From contig NZ_RQIS01000006.1 of assembly GCF_003837865.1 (NCBI RefSeq), positions 237,451-301,450 of the forward strand: a stretch of 64,000 nucleotides of DNA, given 5' to 3'. Position numbers and translations under genes: made by a program. Source of the stretch: Paraburkholderia dinghuensis. Its GTDB lineage: Bacteria; Pseudomonadota; Gammaproteobacteria; Burkholderiales; Burkholderiaceae. How positions within the stretch are numbered: position 1 is the stretch's first letter; every line of letters begins with the position of its first letter. The notes below the pieces were generated by a model. It did no database searches. It was not told the origin of the DNA and saw nothing but the letters and a program-made list of their open reading frames with translations. This document shows, one piece after another, positions 1 through 8,833 of the stretch.

Positions 1-939
1 GCGCGCACCATAGGAAACGCGCTTGCCGCCTTCGAGGAACTTGCGGATTGCCGGGTGCGTCTTGTAGCGCTGGAATTCCTCGAACGGCGAGAGGTACGGA
101 TTCGTATAGGCGAGACCGACGACGAAACCGACCATCACCTGGTTGTTGTCGATGTGATAGAGAAACGAGCCGCCGTAGGTGTCCGATTCCAGCGGCCAGC
201 CGGCCGTGTGGACCACGAGGCCCGGCTGGTGCTTGGCCGGATCGATTTCCCAGAGTTCCTTGATGCCGATGCCGTAGACCTGCGGGTCCGAATCCTTGCC
301 GAGCTTGAGCTTTTCGTTGAGCTGCCGGCCCAGATGTCCGCGGCAGCCTTCGCAGAACAGCGTGTACTTCGCATGCAGTTCCATGCCGAGCTGGAAATTC
401 TCGGTCGGCTCGCCGTCGCGGCCGATGCCCATGTTGCCGGTGGCGACGCCCTTGACCGAGCCGTCGTCGTTATAGAGCACCTCGGCGGCCGGGAAGCCCG
501 GGAAAATCTCCACGCCCAGCGCCTCGGCCTGCTGGCCCAGCCAGCGGGTGACGTTCGCGAGGCTGATGACGTAGTTGCCGTGGTTCTTGAAGTTCTCCGG
601 CAGCGCCCAGTTGGGCACCGATTTCGCCCCGGTTTCCGAAAGGAAAAGGAACTTGTCTTCGGTGACGGGCACGGTGAGCGGCGCGCCCTGTTCCTTCCAG
701 TCGGGGATCAATTCATTGAGCGCGCGCGGGTCCATGACCGCACCCGAGAGGATATGCGCCCCGATTTCCGAGCCTTTTTCGAGGACGCAGACACCGATCT
801 CGACGCCTTTTTCCTGAGCCAGCTGCTTCAGGCGGATCGCCGCCGACAGGCCCGCCGGGCCGCCGCCTACGATCACCACGTCGTATTCCATCGAGTCGCG
901 CGGGCCGTATTGTTCGATCAGGCTTGTTTCGGTCAGCAT
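1..939 (-). CDS. Electron transfer flavoprotein-ubiquinone oxidoreductase, 5' part (gene runs off the left edge)
   Basis: The first 313 residues of an ETF-QO are present; the rest lies beyond base 1. The protein takes electrons from reduced electron-transfer flavoprotein and passes them to ubiquinone at the membrane, linking fatty-acid and amino-acid oxidation to respiration. Visible features are the FAD-binding motif [10 protein letters not shown] near residue 22 and the family stretches [26 protein letters not shown] and [15 protein letters not shown]. The 4Fe-4S cysteines of the family lie in the C-terminal part outside the window. The start ATG at 939 fits the family N-terminus. It stands alone, with no partner gene upstream inside the window. 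Confidence 0.93.
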   Translation of the reverse strand, partial: MLTETSLIEQYGPRDSMEYDVVIVGGGPAGLSAAIRLKQLAQEKGVEIGVCVLEKGSEIGAHILSGAVMDPRALNELIPDWKEQGAPLTVPVTEDKFLFLSETGAKSVPNWALPENFKNHGNYVISLANVTRWLGQQAEALGVEIFPGFPAAEVLYNDDGSVKGVATGNMGIGRDGEPTENFQLGMELHAKYTLFCEGCRGHLGRQLNEKLKLGKDSDPQVYGIGIKELWEIDPAKHQPGLVVHTAGWPLESDTYGGSFLYHIDNNQVMVGFVVGLAYTNPYLSPFEEFQRYKTHPAIRKFLEGGKRVSYGAR

Positions 940-1328
940 GCCATCCTTTGTAACTGCATGTCCTCGACAGGGGTGATATGGCACATGGTGCGCCATCCCT
1001 GTGGGCAATCGTCGAGTGGGGAGCGCCATGACACCGGACGATCAGGGTCCAGCACGGCGACAGGTAAGACGGATCGTAGCCACGATCGGCGTGAATCCCG
1101 ATGGCTAAACCGGACCATCTAGTGACAATTCCGGCCACGCGATGAGGACCTGGTTACCTGGGGAGGGTCACGGACGGAGGCGGATGAATCCGGGGCGTTG
1201 CCCGGAGACGATGAGGCGAAGATTCTGGTCGATGATTTAATTCGCGTGCGCCGGCGCCCCGACGAGGCGCCCGGGGGCTGCACGCCAGTCGATGCCGGCA
1301 AGCGACGTGAGACGAATCACCCGCTCGC

Positions 1329-1412
1329 CGCTGAGAACCACGAGCGTCGGGAAGATGCGGAGCGGTATCGCCAGATGCGCCGTGGTTCCTTCGCTGCGGC
1401 GCACGTTCAGTG
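1329..1412. repeat. Dispersed repeat, copy 1 of 2
   Basis: This 84-nt segment matches 9965-10049 in the same orientation at roughly 85% identity by eye, with blocks such as GCGTCGGGAAGATGCGGAGC shared exactly. On the minus strand both copies translate to a similar peptide containing PLRIFPTL followed by VVLSG or LVLSG, so the repeat may be a relic of a small gene or a mobile segment. No terminal inverted repeats or target duplications were seen. Confidence 0.6.
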
Positions 1413-1530
1413 ATCGACCCTATAGGCCATATCCGTCCACGACACCAGCAATCGTCGATGCTGGTATCGACGCCGCCCGCAACGGGGTCAGCGAATGATC
1501 CGCTTCGCTAAAGCACAGCACACGTCCAAA

Positions 1531-1719
1531 CTAACCGGTAGCGCCCGCGCCGTGGATGTCGTCGTCCTCGTAGCACATCGCGCAATTGAGGGCGCGCTTT
1601 GACGCCGTTGCAGTCCCTCTGCGCCCTGGCGCGCCATAGTCCAGATCGGCTCGCTTCTTTTTGCCTCTCGTGCGGCGAATGACGTTTATTGCCTTCTCAA
1701 GAATGCTGTGTGTCGGCAT
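1531..1719 (-). CDS. Possible small hypothetical protein (62 aa)
   Basis: An ATG at 1719 opens a 62-codon frame beginning MPTHSILEKAINVIRRTRGKK. It has a basic middle and an acidic CYEDDD stretch near the C-terminus. The sequence upstream of the start (GAGGCG about 5 nt before) could serve as a ribosome binding site. I recognise no domain. It may be chance, since the region is otherwise full of remnants. Confidence 0.25.
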   Translation of the reverse strand: MPTHSILEKAINVIRRTRGKKKRADLDYGAPGRRGTATASKRALNCAMCYEDDDIHGAGATG

Positions 1720-1828
1720 GTGCGCCTCGTCATCGAAAACTTAGACGGCTCTGTCTTCCATAACCAGTTTTTCGGCACGCTGACAACAAACTTTAGGGCG
1801 ATCACACGAGAGCACGAGGCCAAAGTAA

Positions 1829-2053
1829 TACCGCATTAAATCGATTAATCCGGCGGCAACTCTGACGCTGCCAACGCACCCTGCCCAGGAGGGCGAGGTT
1901 CCGCATCACGACAACGTGCCGCGCGACAGCCTGCCGTATTTCTACTCCCGGGAAAAGGCAGTAGAGTCGTTCTTAAGCGGCCTGCAACACCTTCTGGAAG
2001 CCGCCCAGTACGTCTTCTCTCCGGAAGACGTGTCTAGCAGCTCAGGCTGCTGA
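1829..2053 (+). pseudogene. Coding remnant without a start codon
   Basis: An open stretch of about 74 codons starts right after a stop at 1826-1828 and has no ATG, GTG or TTG near its beginning. It ends with TGA at 2051-2053. The translated middle part, PRDSLPYFYSREKAVESFL, reads like real protein with helical periodicity, followed by LSGLQHLLEAAQYVFSPED. I do not recognise the family. It is best described as the 3' remnant of a gene whose 5' end has been lost. Confidence 0.35.
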
Positions 2054-2110
2054 AATTCTCCTTGGAGGGCTGCCGCTGAATATTGACTCTGACCAACGCT
2101 CTGTAAGCCG

Positions 2111-2234
2111 CTCGCGTGGCTTCAGTAAGGGCCAGCGAGCACCCCGCAAGACTGTTTTTGAACAGTCCTGTTAGACACATCTAACGTGTCTTGTATGAAA
2201 TGCGCCGGTACGCAATGTCCGGCGCTTTCTTTTT
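2111..2234 (+). ncRNA. Candidate structured small RNA (four hairpins plus terminator)
   Basis: Four stem-loops follow each other on the plus strand. The first pairs CTCGC/TGGC at 2111-2120 with GCCA/GCGAG at 2131-2139. The second is GACTGTT at 2150-2156 with AACAGTC at 2161-2167. The third is AGACAC at 2173-2178 with GTGTCT at 2186-2191. The fourth is GCGCCGG at 2202-2208 with CCGGCGC at 2219-2225, followed by a T-rich run. No convincing coding gene ends just before them. A TTGACT hexamer at about 2084 could be part of a promoter but its -10 partner is weak. The RNA call is an inference from structure only. Confidence 0.45.
2202..2234 (+). terminator. Rho-independent terminator
   Basis: A perfect 7-bp GC-rich stem (GCGCCGG / CCGGCGC) with a 10-nt loop is followed at once by TTTCTTTTTC. 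This is a classic intrinsic terminator for plus-strand transcription. It lies downstream of no recognised gene, which supports a small RNA ending here. Confidence 0.8.
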
Positions 2235-2298
2235 CTGGACTCAAACCTTCACCTGGTCATGCCGGAAGAGCATGGCCGCGCCAATTTGCGCTGAACAT

Positions 2299-3288
2299 TT
2301 AAACCGTTACCACGATCTTTCCGAACTGCCCATTGGTTTCAAGGTAGCGGTGCACCTCAACCATCTCATCGAACGCAAACGTACGGTCGATGATCGGCTT
2401 GAGCGCACCACTTTCGAGCCCGTTTCGCACAAACTCCACGGCGGCCTTCCGGCGTGCCGGGTCACCGCTCGTCAGCCAGATGTTGTGCGCCTTCACTGAA
2501 ATCATTTTGGCGATCATCTCCAGCACGGGCAGCGTCGTCGCGCGCTCGTCGAGCGCGCCGTAGAGATACGCGATGCCCTGGAAAGACAGCGCCGAGATCA
2601 GTTTCGCAAAGTTAGGACCACCAACTGGATCGAAAACAACGCGTGCACCTTTTCCACCGCTTATGCGCATGATCTCGTCGACAAGATCCGCCTCGTCCGT
2701 CACGATAACGTGCGCTGCACCTGCATCGAGCAATTGCTGCCTCTTGTCAGCGCGACGCGTGACCGCGATCGACGTCGCCCCGGCAAAATTCGCAATCTGT
2801 ATCGCGGCCAGCCCCACACTGCTCGACGCGGCCGGCACGACGACGAAATCGCCATGGGTGACCTTTGCATCCTCGATCAGCGCGCCGTACGCGGTGACGA
2901 ACATCATCCACACCGAAGCGGCCTCGGCGAACGACAGTGATTCCGGATGGCGGGTGACCGCGTATTCCGGCACCACGATGACTTCGCCGTAAGTGAAGTA
3001 CTGATTCATCGAGAACGACGGAATCACGTTCACCTCGTCGCCTGGCGCGAAGCTGGTGACATCCGCGCCCACGGCATCGACAATGCCCGCCGCCTCGTAC
3101 CCCAACCCGGCCGGAAAATTAACGGGCTCGATGTACTGGTCATTGCGCCACATCGATTCCGCACGATTGATGCCGATAGCCTTGACCTTGATGCGGACTT
3201 CACCGGACATCGGGGAGCGTGCCGGTTCGTCCACGAACTTGAGCACTTCCGGGCCACCTGCATTTGCGAATTTGACTGTTCGAGTCAT
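2299..3288 (-). CDS. Zinc-independent MDR-family NADPH:quinone reductase
   Basis: A 329-aa medium-chain dehydrogenase/reductase of the quinone oxidoreductase type. These enzymes use NADPH to reduce quinones or activated alkenes. The N-terminal GroES-like half contains GLGYEAAGIVDAVG. The Rossmann half carries VVVPAASSSVGLAAIQIANF as the cofactor-binding turn. The cysteine and histidine ligands of zinc alcohol dehydrogenases are absent, so it should act without zinc. A further in-frame start exists 33 nt upstream, but ATG at 3288 is preferred because AGGAG lies 7 nt before it. It is followed at 3330 by an Old Yellow Enzyme gene on the same strand, pointing to a shared role in reducing electrophiles. 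Confidence 0.9.
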   Translation of the reverse strand: MTRTVKFANAGGPEVLKFVDEPARSPMSGEVRIKVKAIGINRAESMWRNDQYIEPVNFPAGLGYEAAGIVDAVGADVTSFAPGDEVNVIPSFSMNQYFTYGEVIVVPEYAVTRHPESLSFAEAASVWMMFVTAYGALIEDAKVTHGDFVVVPAASSSVGLAAIQIANFAGATSIAVTRRADKRQQLLDAGAAHVIVTDEADLVDEIMRISGGKGARVVFDPVGGPNFAKLISALSFQGIAYLYGALDERATTLPVLEMIAKMISVKAHNIWLTSGDPARRKAAVEFVRNGLESGALKPIIDRTFAFDEMVEVHRYLETNGQFGKIVVTV

Positions 3289-3329
3289 GACGTTCTCCTG
3301 GATCGATTGATCGTTGAGCACTACGCGAA

Positions 3330-4445
3330 TTACACGGTCGTTTCGGGTTGCTGCGCCGGCTGATAAGCGGGGAAATCCGTATAGTGCTTTTCGTCACCGC
3401 CCCAGAAAGCCGCGCGGACATAGGGCGTCAGCGGCAGTTTGTGCTGGAGCCGAAAAGGCAGGTCGGGGTTCGACGAAAAGTGCCGGCCGAACGCCACCAG
3501 ATCCGCATCACCGGACTCAATGATGGCTTCCGCGCTTTCGCCATCGAAGCCGCCGGCCACGATGATCGGCCCGGAGAAGTGTTCGCGAAGGTATTTCGCT
3601 GCGACCGGCGCGTGCCCTTCATGAAGCGTGTCGTCACCTTTGATGCGCGGTTCGATCACGTGCAGATAAGCGATCTTGTACTCGTCGAGCACGCGGGCGA
3701 CATAGCTGAATGTCGCTTCCGGGTTGGCGTCGGAGATGGCGCCCCACTCTCCCGATGGCGAGATGCGCACGCCCACGCGGTCCGCACCCCACACTGAAAT
3801 CAGCGCTTCAACCGCTTCGCGCAGGAACCGGACGCGGTTTTCGATCGGGCCGCCGTAAGCGTCCGTGCGCTTGTTGGTGCCGTCCTGGATGAACTGGTCG
3901 ACGAGATACCCGTTCGCGCCGTGCAACTCGACGCCATCGAATCCGGCATCCAAAGCGCGTTGCGCCGCGACGCGGAATTCCTCGATGACGCCGGGAATTT
4001 CTTCGATCCCGAGCGCGCGATGGGGCGAGACCGGCACGAAGCCGTCCTTGGTGAGCGCAACGCCTTCGAATGGCACGACCGATGGGGCGACCGGCGCGAC
4101 GCCACCCGTCATTTCGACGTGGCTTTGACGTCCTCCGTGGATCAGTTGCATGAAGACCCGGCCTCCCCTGGCGTGAACCGCGTTGGCGATCGCCTTCCAG
4201 CCTTCGACCTGGCCGTCGTGATAGAAGCTTGCCGCGCCGAGATACGAGCGGGCGGCAATGGAAATGCTGACGCCTTCGACGATTTCGAGGCCGCCGGCGG
4301 ACGCGCGCTGACCGTAGAAGTCGGCCATCATCGGGCTCGGAATATCGCCCGGCTGGATTGTGCGCAGGCGGGTCATCGGTGCGAGAACGACGCGATGCGA
4401 AAGCGCATATGCGCCAACCTTTTTCGGGGTGAACAAGTGTGCCAT
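3330..4445 (-). CDS. Old Yellow Enzyme family alkene reductase (NemA-like)
   Basis: A 371-aa FMN-dependent ene-reductase. The family reduces activated C=C bonds, such as enones, N-ethylmaleimide or nitro compounds, with NADPH in the cytoplasm. The FMN-barrel motifs are clear: LAPMTRLR near the N-terminus, MQLIHGGRQSH, the substrate-binding pair in VELHGANGYLVDQF, and RTDAYGGPIENR. The C-terminal phosphate-binding segment is IIVAGGF...DLVAFGRHF. ATG at 4445 is preceded by AAGGAAA. It is transcribed just before the quinone reductase (41-nt gap), so the two probably form an operon. The LysR gene at 4716-5597 lies upstream on the same strand. Confidence 0.92.
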   Translation of the reverse strand: MAHLFTPKKVGAYALSHRVVLAPMTRLRTIQPGDIPSPMMADFYGQRASAGGLEIVEGVSISIAARSYLGAASFYHDGQVEGWKAIANAVHARGGRVFMQLIHGGRQSHVEMTGGVAPVAPSVVPFEGVALTKDGFVPVSPHRALGIEEIPGVIEEFRVAAQRALDAGFDGVELHGANGYLVDQFIQDGTNKRTDAYGGPIENRVRFLREAVEALISVWGADRVGVRISPSGEWGAISDANPEATFSYVARVLDEYKIAYLHVIEPRIKGDDTLHEGHAPVAAKYLREHFSGPIIVAGGFDGESAEAIIESGDADLVAFGRHFSSNPDLPFRLQHKLPLTPYVRAAFWGGDEKHYTDFPAYQPAQQPETTV

Positions 4446-4715
4446 GGTTTTTCCTTGAGAGTTGCGGAGGTAGCGACGCGCAATTCGTGAGGATCGACTC
4501 CAGGCATGGGGGACACGAAACACCCCACGGTCGTTGGAGGAGACTATTCGTCGCGACGCCGTCTGATGGGCAATCTAGCGATTCGCGGCGGAAAGTTGAA
4601 AGACCTTCCAGGCTGGGATGCATGCCTGTGAGGCATGACTGAGGCGCGATGCCGGCCAGCAAGGGCTAGCGGCACACCGGACATCGGGTGGAGGCGAACG
4701 GTTTGACGCGAGACT

Positions 4716-5597
4716 TTATTTCCGGATCTGGTCGATGCGCGAGAGAAAGAGCTCAAGCGTTGGCGAGCGATTGGTCCGGTTATAGCCGACCACCAGTTCG
4801 ATCGTCGGCGCTTCGCCCTTGAGGGGGCGGCTCGTCACCGACCAGGGCAGGAAGTTTTCCGCGTAAGCCGGCAACAACGCAACGCCTCTCGTCGACGCGA
4901 TCAACGACAACGCCATTGTCAGGTTGTGGACGCGGTAGGCGGGTTCGATGTCGAGATCGTTCTGGGCAAGGTACATTTCGATGGCCCGGCGCATCGGCCC
5001 GGCGACATCCGATCCGCCGATGAAAATCTCGTTGGCCAGTTCGCGAACGTCCACCTTCTTGTGCGCCGTGAGCGGATGGTCGCTCGGCATGACGACGACG
5101 AACGGCTCGCGCGCGACCGTGATGTACTCCAGGTCCGGACGATTGGGCTCGGCCCGCATGAATGCGATGTCGAGCCTTCCGGTCGCGAGCCCCTCCGCGA
5201 GATCCGGGGAGAGCTCGCTCGATACGGCCATTTCAATACTCTGCAGATCGCTCGCGAGCACGCGGCTCGCTTCGGCAAGCCACATCACTTCCTCGCCGCT
5301 CAAAAAGCCCACGGCGAAAACGGGTTTGAACGGCCGTGCTGCCCGGCGCGCGGCGTCGCGCGCAGCGTCGACCTGCGCCAGAGCGAGGCGCGCATGATCG
5401 AGGAATGCCCGGCCGGCATGCGTCAACTCTATACCGCGGGCACTTCGCACCAGCAACTGGGCACCGACCTGGTATTCGAGATCGCGGATCTGCCGGCTCA
5501 GCGAAGGCTGGGACGTATGCAGCCGTCTTTTTGCCGCGACCGTCAAACTGCCCTCTTCCGCTACCGCGATGAAATAACGCAAGTGTCGCAGTTCCAT
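4716..5597 (-). CDS. LysR-family transcriptional regulator
   Basis: A 293-aa LysR regulator. The winged helix-turn-helix occupies residues 1-65 (MELRHLRYFIAVAEEGS, LHTSQPSLSRQIRDLE). An effector-binding domain follows, with the typical DIAFMR and GVALLPAY segments. Start choice: ATG at 5597 gives the canonical N-terminus; ATG at 5609 (MIEN...) is an alternative. It is divergent from the SDR gene at 5740, with a 142-nt shared promoter region. That arrangement usually means it controls the SDR/DUF427/hydrolase/SDR genes, perhaps also the OYE pair downstream. Confidence 0.9.
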   Translation of the reverse strand: MELRHLRYFIAVAEEGSLTVAAKRRLHTSQPSLSRQIRDLEYQVGAQLLVRSARGIELTHAGRAFLDHARLALAQVDAARDAARRAARPFKPVFAVGFLSGEEVMWLAEASRVLASDLQSIEMAVSSELSPDLAEGLATGRLDIAFMRAEPNRPDLEYITVAREPFVVVMPSDHPLTAHKKVDVRELANEIFIGGSDVAGPMRRAIEMYLAQNDLDIEPAYRVHNLTMALSLIASTRGVALLPAYAENFLPWSVTSRPLKGEAPTIELVVGYNRTNRSPTLELFLSRIDQIRK

Positions 5598-5739
5598 GTT
5601 TTCGATCATGCCTCGGAAGTATGGAGCCCAGCTTATAAAGTATTTTTCGCGCCGGCAAGCAAAGACTACCTTTCCATTCGATCGGCGATGCGCGAATCGC
5701 GCACTGACCATCGTCCGACACAAGCCGGAAGGAGGTGCG

Positions 5740-6492
5740 ATGAATACACTCGCCGGAAAGACGGCAATCGTGACAGGCGCTTCGCGCGGTAGCGGCCGCG
5801 CTGCGGCGCTGGCGCTCGCGAAAGCGGGTGCGCAAGTCATCGTTCACTATCGTCACAGCGCAAATGAGGCTCAGGCGGTGGTCGCCGAGATCCGGGGAAT
5901 CGGCAGCCGGTCCGATGCGATTGCGGCAGACCTTTCGTCGCCCGACGGTCCGCACCGGCTCGCCCGACGCGTTCGCGGGATCGTGGGTGACCGTCTCGAC
6001 ATTCTCGTTGCAAACGCTGGAATTCAAACCCACGCAGCCGCCGGTGACACGTCCATCGAGGATTTCACCCGACAGTTCGCGCTCAACGTCCGTGCGCCGT
6101 ATTTCCTCGTCCAGCAGTTACTTCCGATCATCTGCAAAGGCAGTAGCGTCGTGTTTCAGCTGCCCTTCGTCGCACACGCCGCCGCCACGCGCGGCGCGAG
6201 CGACGCGGCTATCGGCGGCGCCGTGCAAACGATGACGAGACACCTTGCCCTCGCACTTGGCGAGCGCGGCGTCCGTGTCAATGCACTCTTGATAGCGCCG
6301 GCGATGGGCCAACCGGCGAATGCGGGGCGAACCGTGCCGGAAGGTCTTGGCACTGCCGTCACGTTCCTCGCATCGGACGCTGCGCGCTGGATCACCGGGG
6401 AAATCGTTCAGATCAATGACAGTGCCGAACTGTCCCGCGAACAGGCCTGTCTGGCGCCTTGCATTCCGACTGTCGCCACCACAACCAATTGA
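5740..6492 (+). CDS. Short-chain dehydrogenase-like protein lacking catalytic residues
   Basis: A 250-aa SDR-fold protein that aligns without gaps over its first 160 residues to the neighbouring SDR at 8087-8833. The cofactor motif is kept with a change (TGASRGSG instead of TGxxxGIG), as is ANAG at residues 91-94. The catalytic Ser, Tyr and Lys of the family (positions 142, 155 and 159 in the neighbour) are replaced by Pro, Asp and Gly here. The segment after VNALLIAP is also shortened. It is therefore unlikely to be an active oxidoreductase and may bind NAD(P) or partner its paralogue. The start ATG has GGAAGGAGG just upstream, so it is probably translated well. Confidence 0.85.
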   Translation: MNTLAGKTAIVTGASRGSGRAAALALAKAGAQVIVHYRHSANEAQAVVAEIRGIGSRSDAIAADLSSPDGPHRLARRVRGIVGDRLDILVANAGIQTHAAAGDTSIEDFTRQFALNVRAPYFLVQQLLPIICKGSSVVFQLPFVAHAAATRGASDAAIGGAVQTMTRHLALALGERGVRVNALLIAPAMGQPANAGRTVPEGLGTAVTFLASDAARWITGEIVQINDSAELSREQACLAPCIPTVATTTN

Positions 6493-6537
6493 CCGCTTCG
6501 TTCACTCACTTTCACCCTTCGTTTAAGGAGCACGCTC

Positions 6538-6951
6538 ATGTCCTGCCAGGACCTCACCAACGACAAACCCGTCAAGATTCCGAACCCCGACCATCCCATC
6601 ACAATCGAACGCAATTCCTCGCGCGTCGTGGTCACGGTGGGCGGCATCGTCATCGCCGATACGCACGATGCGTTGACGTTGCGCGAAGCTCGCTATCCGG
6701 CCGTGTTCTACATTCCGCAGACGGACGTAGACATGACCCGGCTTGAGCGTACCGACCACACGACCTACTGCCCGTACAAGGGGGATTGCGCGTATTTCTC
6801 CATCCCGTCCGCTGGAGATCGCGGCACGAACGCCGTGTGGATGTATGAAAGCCCGTATGCAGCCGTCGAACCGATCCGGGGCTATCTCGCGTTTTATCCG
6901 GAGCGTGTGGATGCAATTGCGGAACTGCAGGGGACTCGAGTGAAACGCTAG
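6538..6951 (+). CDS. DUF427 domain protein
   Basis: A 137-aa protein made almost entirely of one DUF427 domain, a small beta-rich fold. Hallmarks are IERNSSRVVVTVGG, VFYIPQTDV, THTTYCPYKG-like THTTYC/DHTTYCPYKGD and the aromatic VWMYESPYAAVEPIRGYLAF. The biochemical role is not established; members often sit beside reductases and hydrolases, as here. AAGGAG lies 7 nt before the ATG. The gap to the upstream SDR is 45 nt on the same strand, so co-transcription is likely. Confidence 0.9.
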   Translation: MSCQDLTNDKPVKIPNPDHPITIERNSSRVVVTVGGIVIADTHDALTLREARYPAVFYIPQTDVDMTRLERTDHTTYCPYKGDCAYFSIPSAGDRGTNAVWMYESPYAAVEPIRGYLAFYPERVDAIAELQGTRVKR

Positions 6952-7177
6952 CCCTCCTTTCATGGCGGTCGACCGCTTGCCGGTCGGCGTACAAACCATC
7001 ACGCGCTCACCGCCATGCATTCCAGGCATGCGCCGGTGCCTCGAAAGTCCTGTATCCCGAGGTTCGCAGCGCCTACATTTAGATCCAGCAGGCAACGCGC
7101 TGACGCAACTTCCAGACGCAACGGCAATACGAGTTTCAGCCCGAATTACGTTTCTTTCTATTCAGAGGATTCCAGCC

Positions 7178-8041
7178 ATGAACCACGATACCCACCAGAC
7201 CGCCCCCACGAACTACGTCGAAGCGAACGGCATCCGCTTTGCGTACCGCCGCTTCGGCAACCCGCAAGGCGTGCCGCTCGTGATGAACATCCACTTCACC
7301 GGCACGATGGATCACTGGGATCCGGCCGTCACCGACGGACTCGCGCAAAACCGTGAAGTGATCCTCTTCAATAACGCCGGGATCTCCAGCAGTTCGGGCA
7401 CCGTTCCGGAATCGATCGAGGAAATGGCGGCCAACGCGGCCGCGTTCATCGACGCACTGCGGCTGAAGCAGGTCGACGTGCTCGGCTTTTCGATGGGCGG
7501 TCTCATCGCGCAGGAACTCGCGATTGCGCGGCCTCAACTCGTGCGCCGGCTGATTCTCGTCGGTACGGGTCCGCGTTCCGGCGAAGGCATGGCGTCGCTG
7601 ACGCCCGAGGCGCAGGACATTTTCGGCGCGAGCTACGACGAGCCCGACCATCTCTGGCTGCGCGTGCACTTCGCACCCTCCGCGACGAGCCAGGCCGCGG
7701 GACGCGCGTTCCTGGAACGGTTCCGCTTGCGCCAGGAAAACCGCGATCCCGCAGCGAACGACCAGGTCGCCCCCGCGCAACTGGCCGCGCTCGCCAAGTG
7801 GGGCGCGCAGCGCGAGAACCCCTATGCCTATCTGGAGGCGATTGGCCAGCCGACGCTCGTAATCAACGGCGACAACGACGTGATCATTTATTCGATCAAC
7901 TCGTGGATTTTGCAACAACACATCCCTGACGCTCAGCTGATCCTCTATCCCGATGCGAATCACGGCTCGCTGTATCAGTACCCCGAACGCTTCGTCACGC
8001 ACGTGGATCAGTTCCTTTCCGAAGTCACAGCACGCAGCTGA
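7178..8041 (+). CDS. Alpha/beta-fold hydrolase
   Basis: A 287-aa cytoplasmic alpha/beta hydrolase. The nucleophile elbow is GFSMG (serine near residue 105), the acid is in INGDNDVI near residue 240, and the catalytic histidine is in DANHGSL near 265. The oxyanion-hole region reads NIHFTGTMDHWDP, where HFTGT replaces the common HG motif. The substrate cannot be told from sequence; epoxide, ester or haloperoxidase-type activities occur in the family. A 226-nt gap separates it from the DUF427 gene. AGAGGA stands before ATG 7178. An SDR follows 45 nt downstream. Confidence 0.88.
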   Translation: MNHDTHQTAPTNYVEANGIRFAYRRFGNPQGVPLVMNIHFTGTMDHWDPAVTDGLAQNREVILFNNAGISSSSGTVPESIEEMAANAAAFIDALRLKQVDVLGFSMGGLIAQELAIARPQLVRRLILVGTGPRSGEGMASLTPEAQDIFGASYDEPDHLWLRVHFAPSATSQAAGRAFLERFRLRQENRDPAANDQVAPAQLAALAKWGAQRENPYAYLEAIGQPTLVINGDNDVIIYSINSWILQQHIPDAQLILYPDANHGSLYQYPERFVTHVDQFLSEVTARS

Positions 8042-8086
8042 GCCCAATCGAAACCGCTCACCCAACATCATTTCAGGAGTTTCATC

Positions 8087-8833
8087 ATGACCGATCTGAA
8101 CGGAAAAACCGCGCTGGTCACGGGCGCATCGCGCGGAATCGGCCGCGCCATCGCGCTCGCACTCGCCAAGGCCGGCGCGAGGGTACTGGTTCATTTCGGC
8201 AGTGCCGGGAACGCCGCGGACGAAGTGGTTGCGGCGATTCGCGCTGCGGGTGGCCGCGCCGACAAGGTGGCGGCAGACTTGCGTGCCCCGCACGGTCCCC
8301 ACGAACTCGCAAAGCAGGTTCGCGAATTCGTCGGAGACCGGCTGGACATTCTCGTGGCCAACGCCGGCATCTCGAAGGCGGCCAGCATCGAAGAGACGAC
8401 GGTCGAAGACTTCGACAACCTCTTCGCCGTGAACGTGCGTGCGCCCTATTTCCTCGTGCAGCAGTTGCTTCCGGTGCTCGGCGAGAACAGCAGTGTGGTT
8501 CTGCTCTCGTCACTCGCGGCGCGCGCGTCGGTCAATAACCTGTCGGCCTACGCGGCGACAAAAGGCGCGATCGACACGCTCGTGCGGCATTTCGCGTCAA
8601 CGCTTGGTGAGCGCGGCATACGCGTCAATGCGATCGCGCCGGGCATCGTCGAAACCGATATGTCGAACTTCGCCAAAACCGATGCGGGTCGAAACTTCGC
8701 CCTTGGCATGCAGGCACTCAAACGCGTCGCGCAACCTGAGGACATCGCCGGAGCCGCGGTGTTCCTCGCGTCAGACGACGCGCGTTGGGTGACGGGCGAC
8801 ACGCTGCGCGTCGACGGCGGCTCGAGACTTTGA
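8087..8833 (+). CDS. Short-chain dehydrogenase/reductase (catalytically intact)
   Basis: A 248-aa classical SDR. The cofactor motif TGASRGIG lies at residues 12-19, ANAG at 91-94, catalytic Ser142 in LLSSLAA, and Tyr155/Lys159 in SAYAATKG. The C-terminal ASDDARWVTGDTLRVDGG is typical of the family. It probably reduces a ketone or oxidises an alcohol with NADPH. It is the closest relative in the window of the residue-depleted SDR at 5740-6492. The two flank the DUF427 and hydrolase genes, suggesting duplication within the same operon. CAGGAG precedes the ATG. Confidence 0.92.
   Translation: MTDLNGKTALVTGASRGIGRAIALALAKAGARVLVHFGSAGNAADEVVAAIRAAGGRADKVAADLRAPHGPHELAKQVREFVGDRLDILVANAGISKAASIEETTVEDFDNLFAVNVRAPYFLVQQLLPVLGENSSVVLLSSLAARASVNNLSAYAATKGAIDTLVRHFASTLGERGIRVNAIAPGIVETDMSNFAKTDAGRNFALGMQALKRVAQPEDIAGAAVFLASDDARWVTGDTLRVDGGSRL

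Larger units (their letters stand above)
940..2298. other. Gene-poor interval with repeat, remnants and a candidate RNA
   Basis: About 1.36 kb between the ETF-QO gene and the quinone reductase gene. No convincing full gene is seen. It holds one copy of an 84-nt dispersed repeat (1329-1412), a possible small minus-strand ORF (1531-1719), a plus-strand coding remnant without a start (1829-2053), and a series of hairpins ending in a terminator (2111-2234). The mix of remnants suggests past insertions and deletions. Confidence 0.6.

Noticed and set aside
4926..5792. Plus-strand open frame of 288 codons
   Set aside because: It is antisense to a clear LysR regulator and has no recognisable domain.
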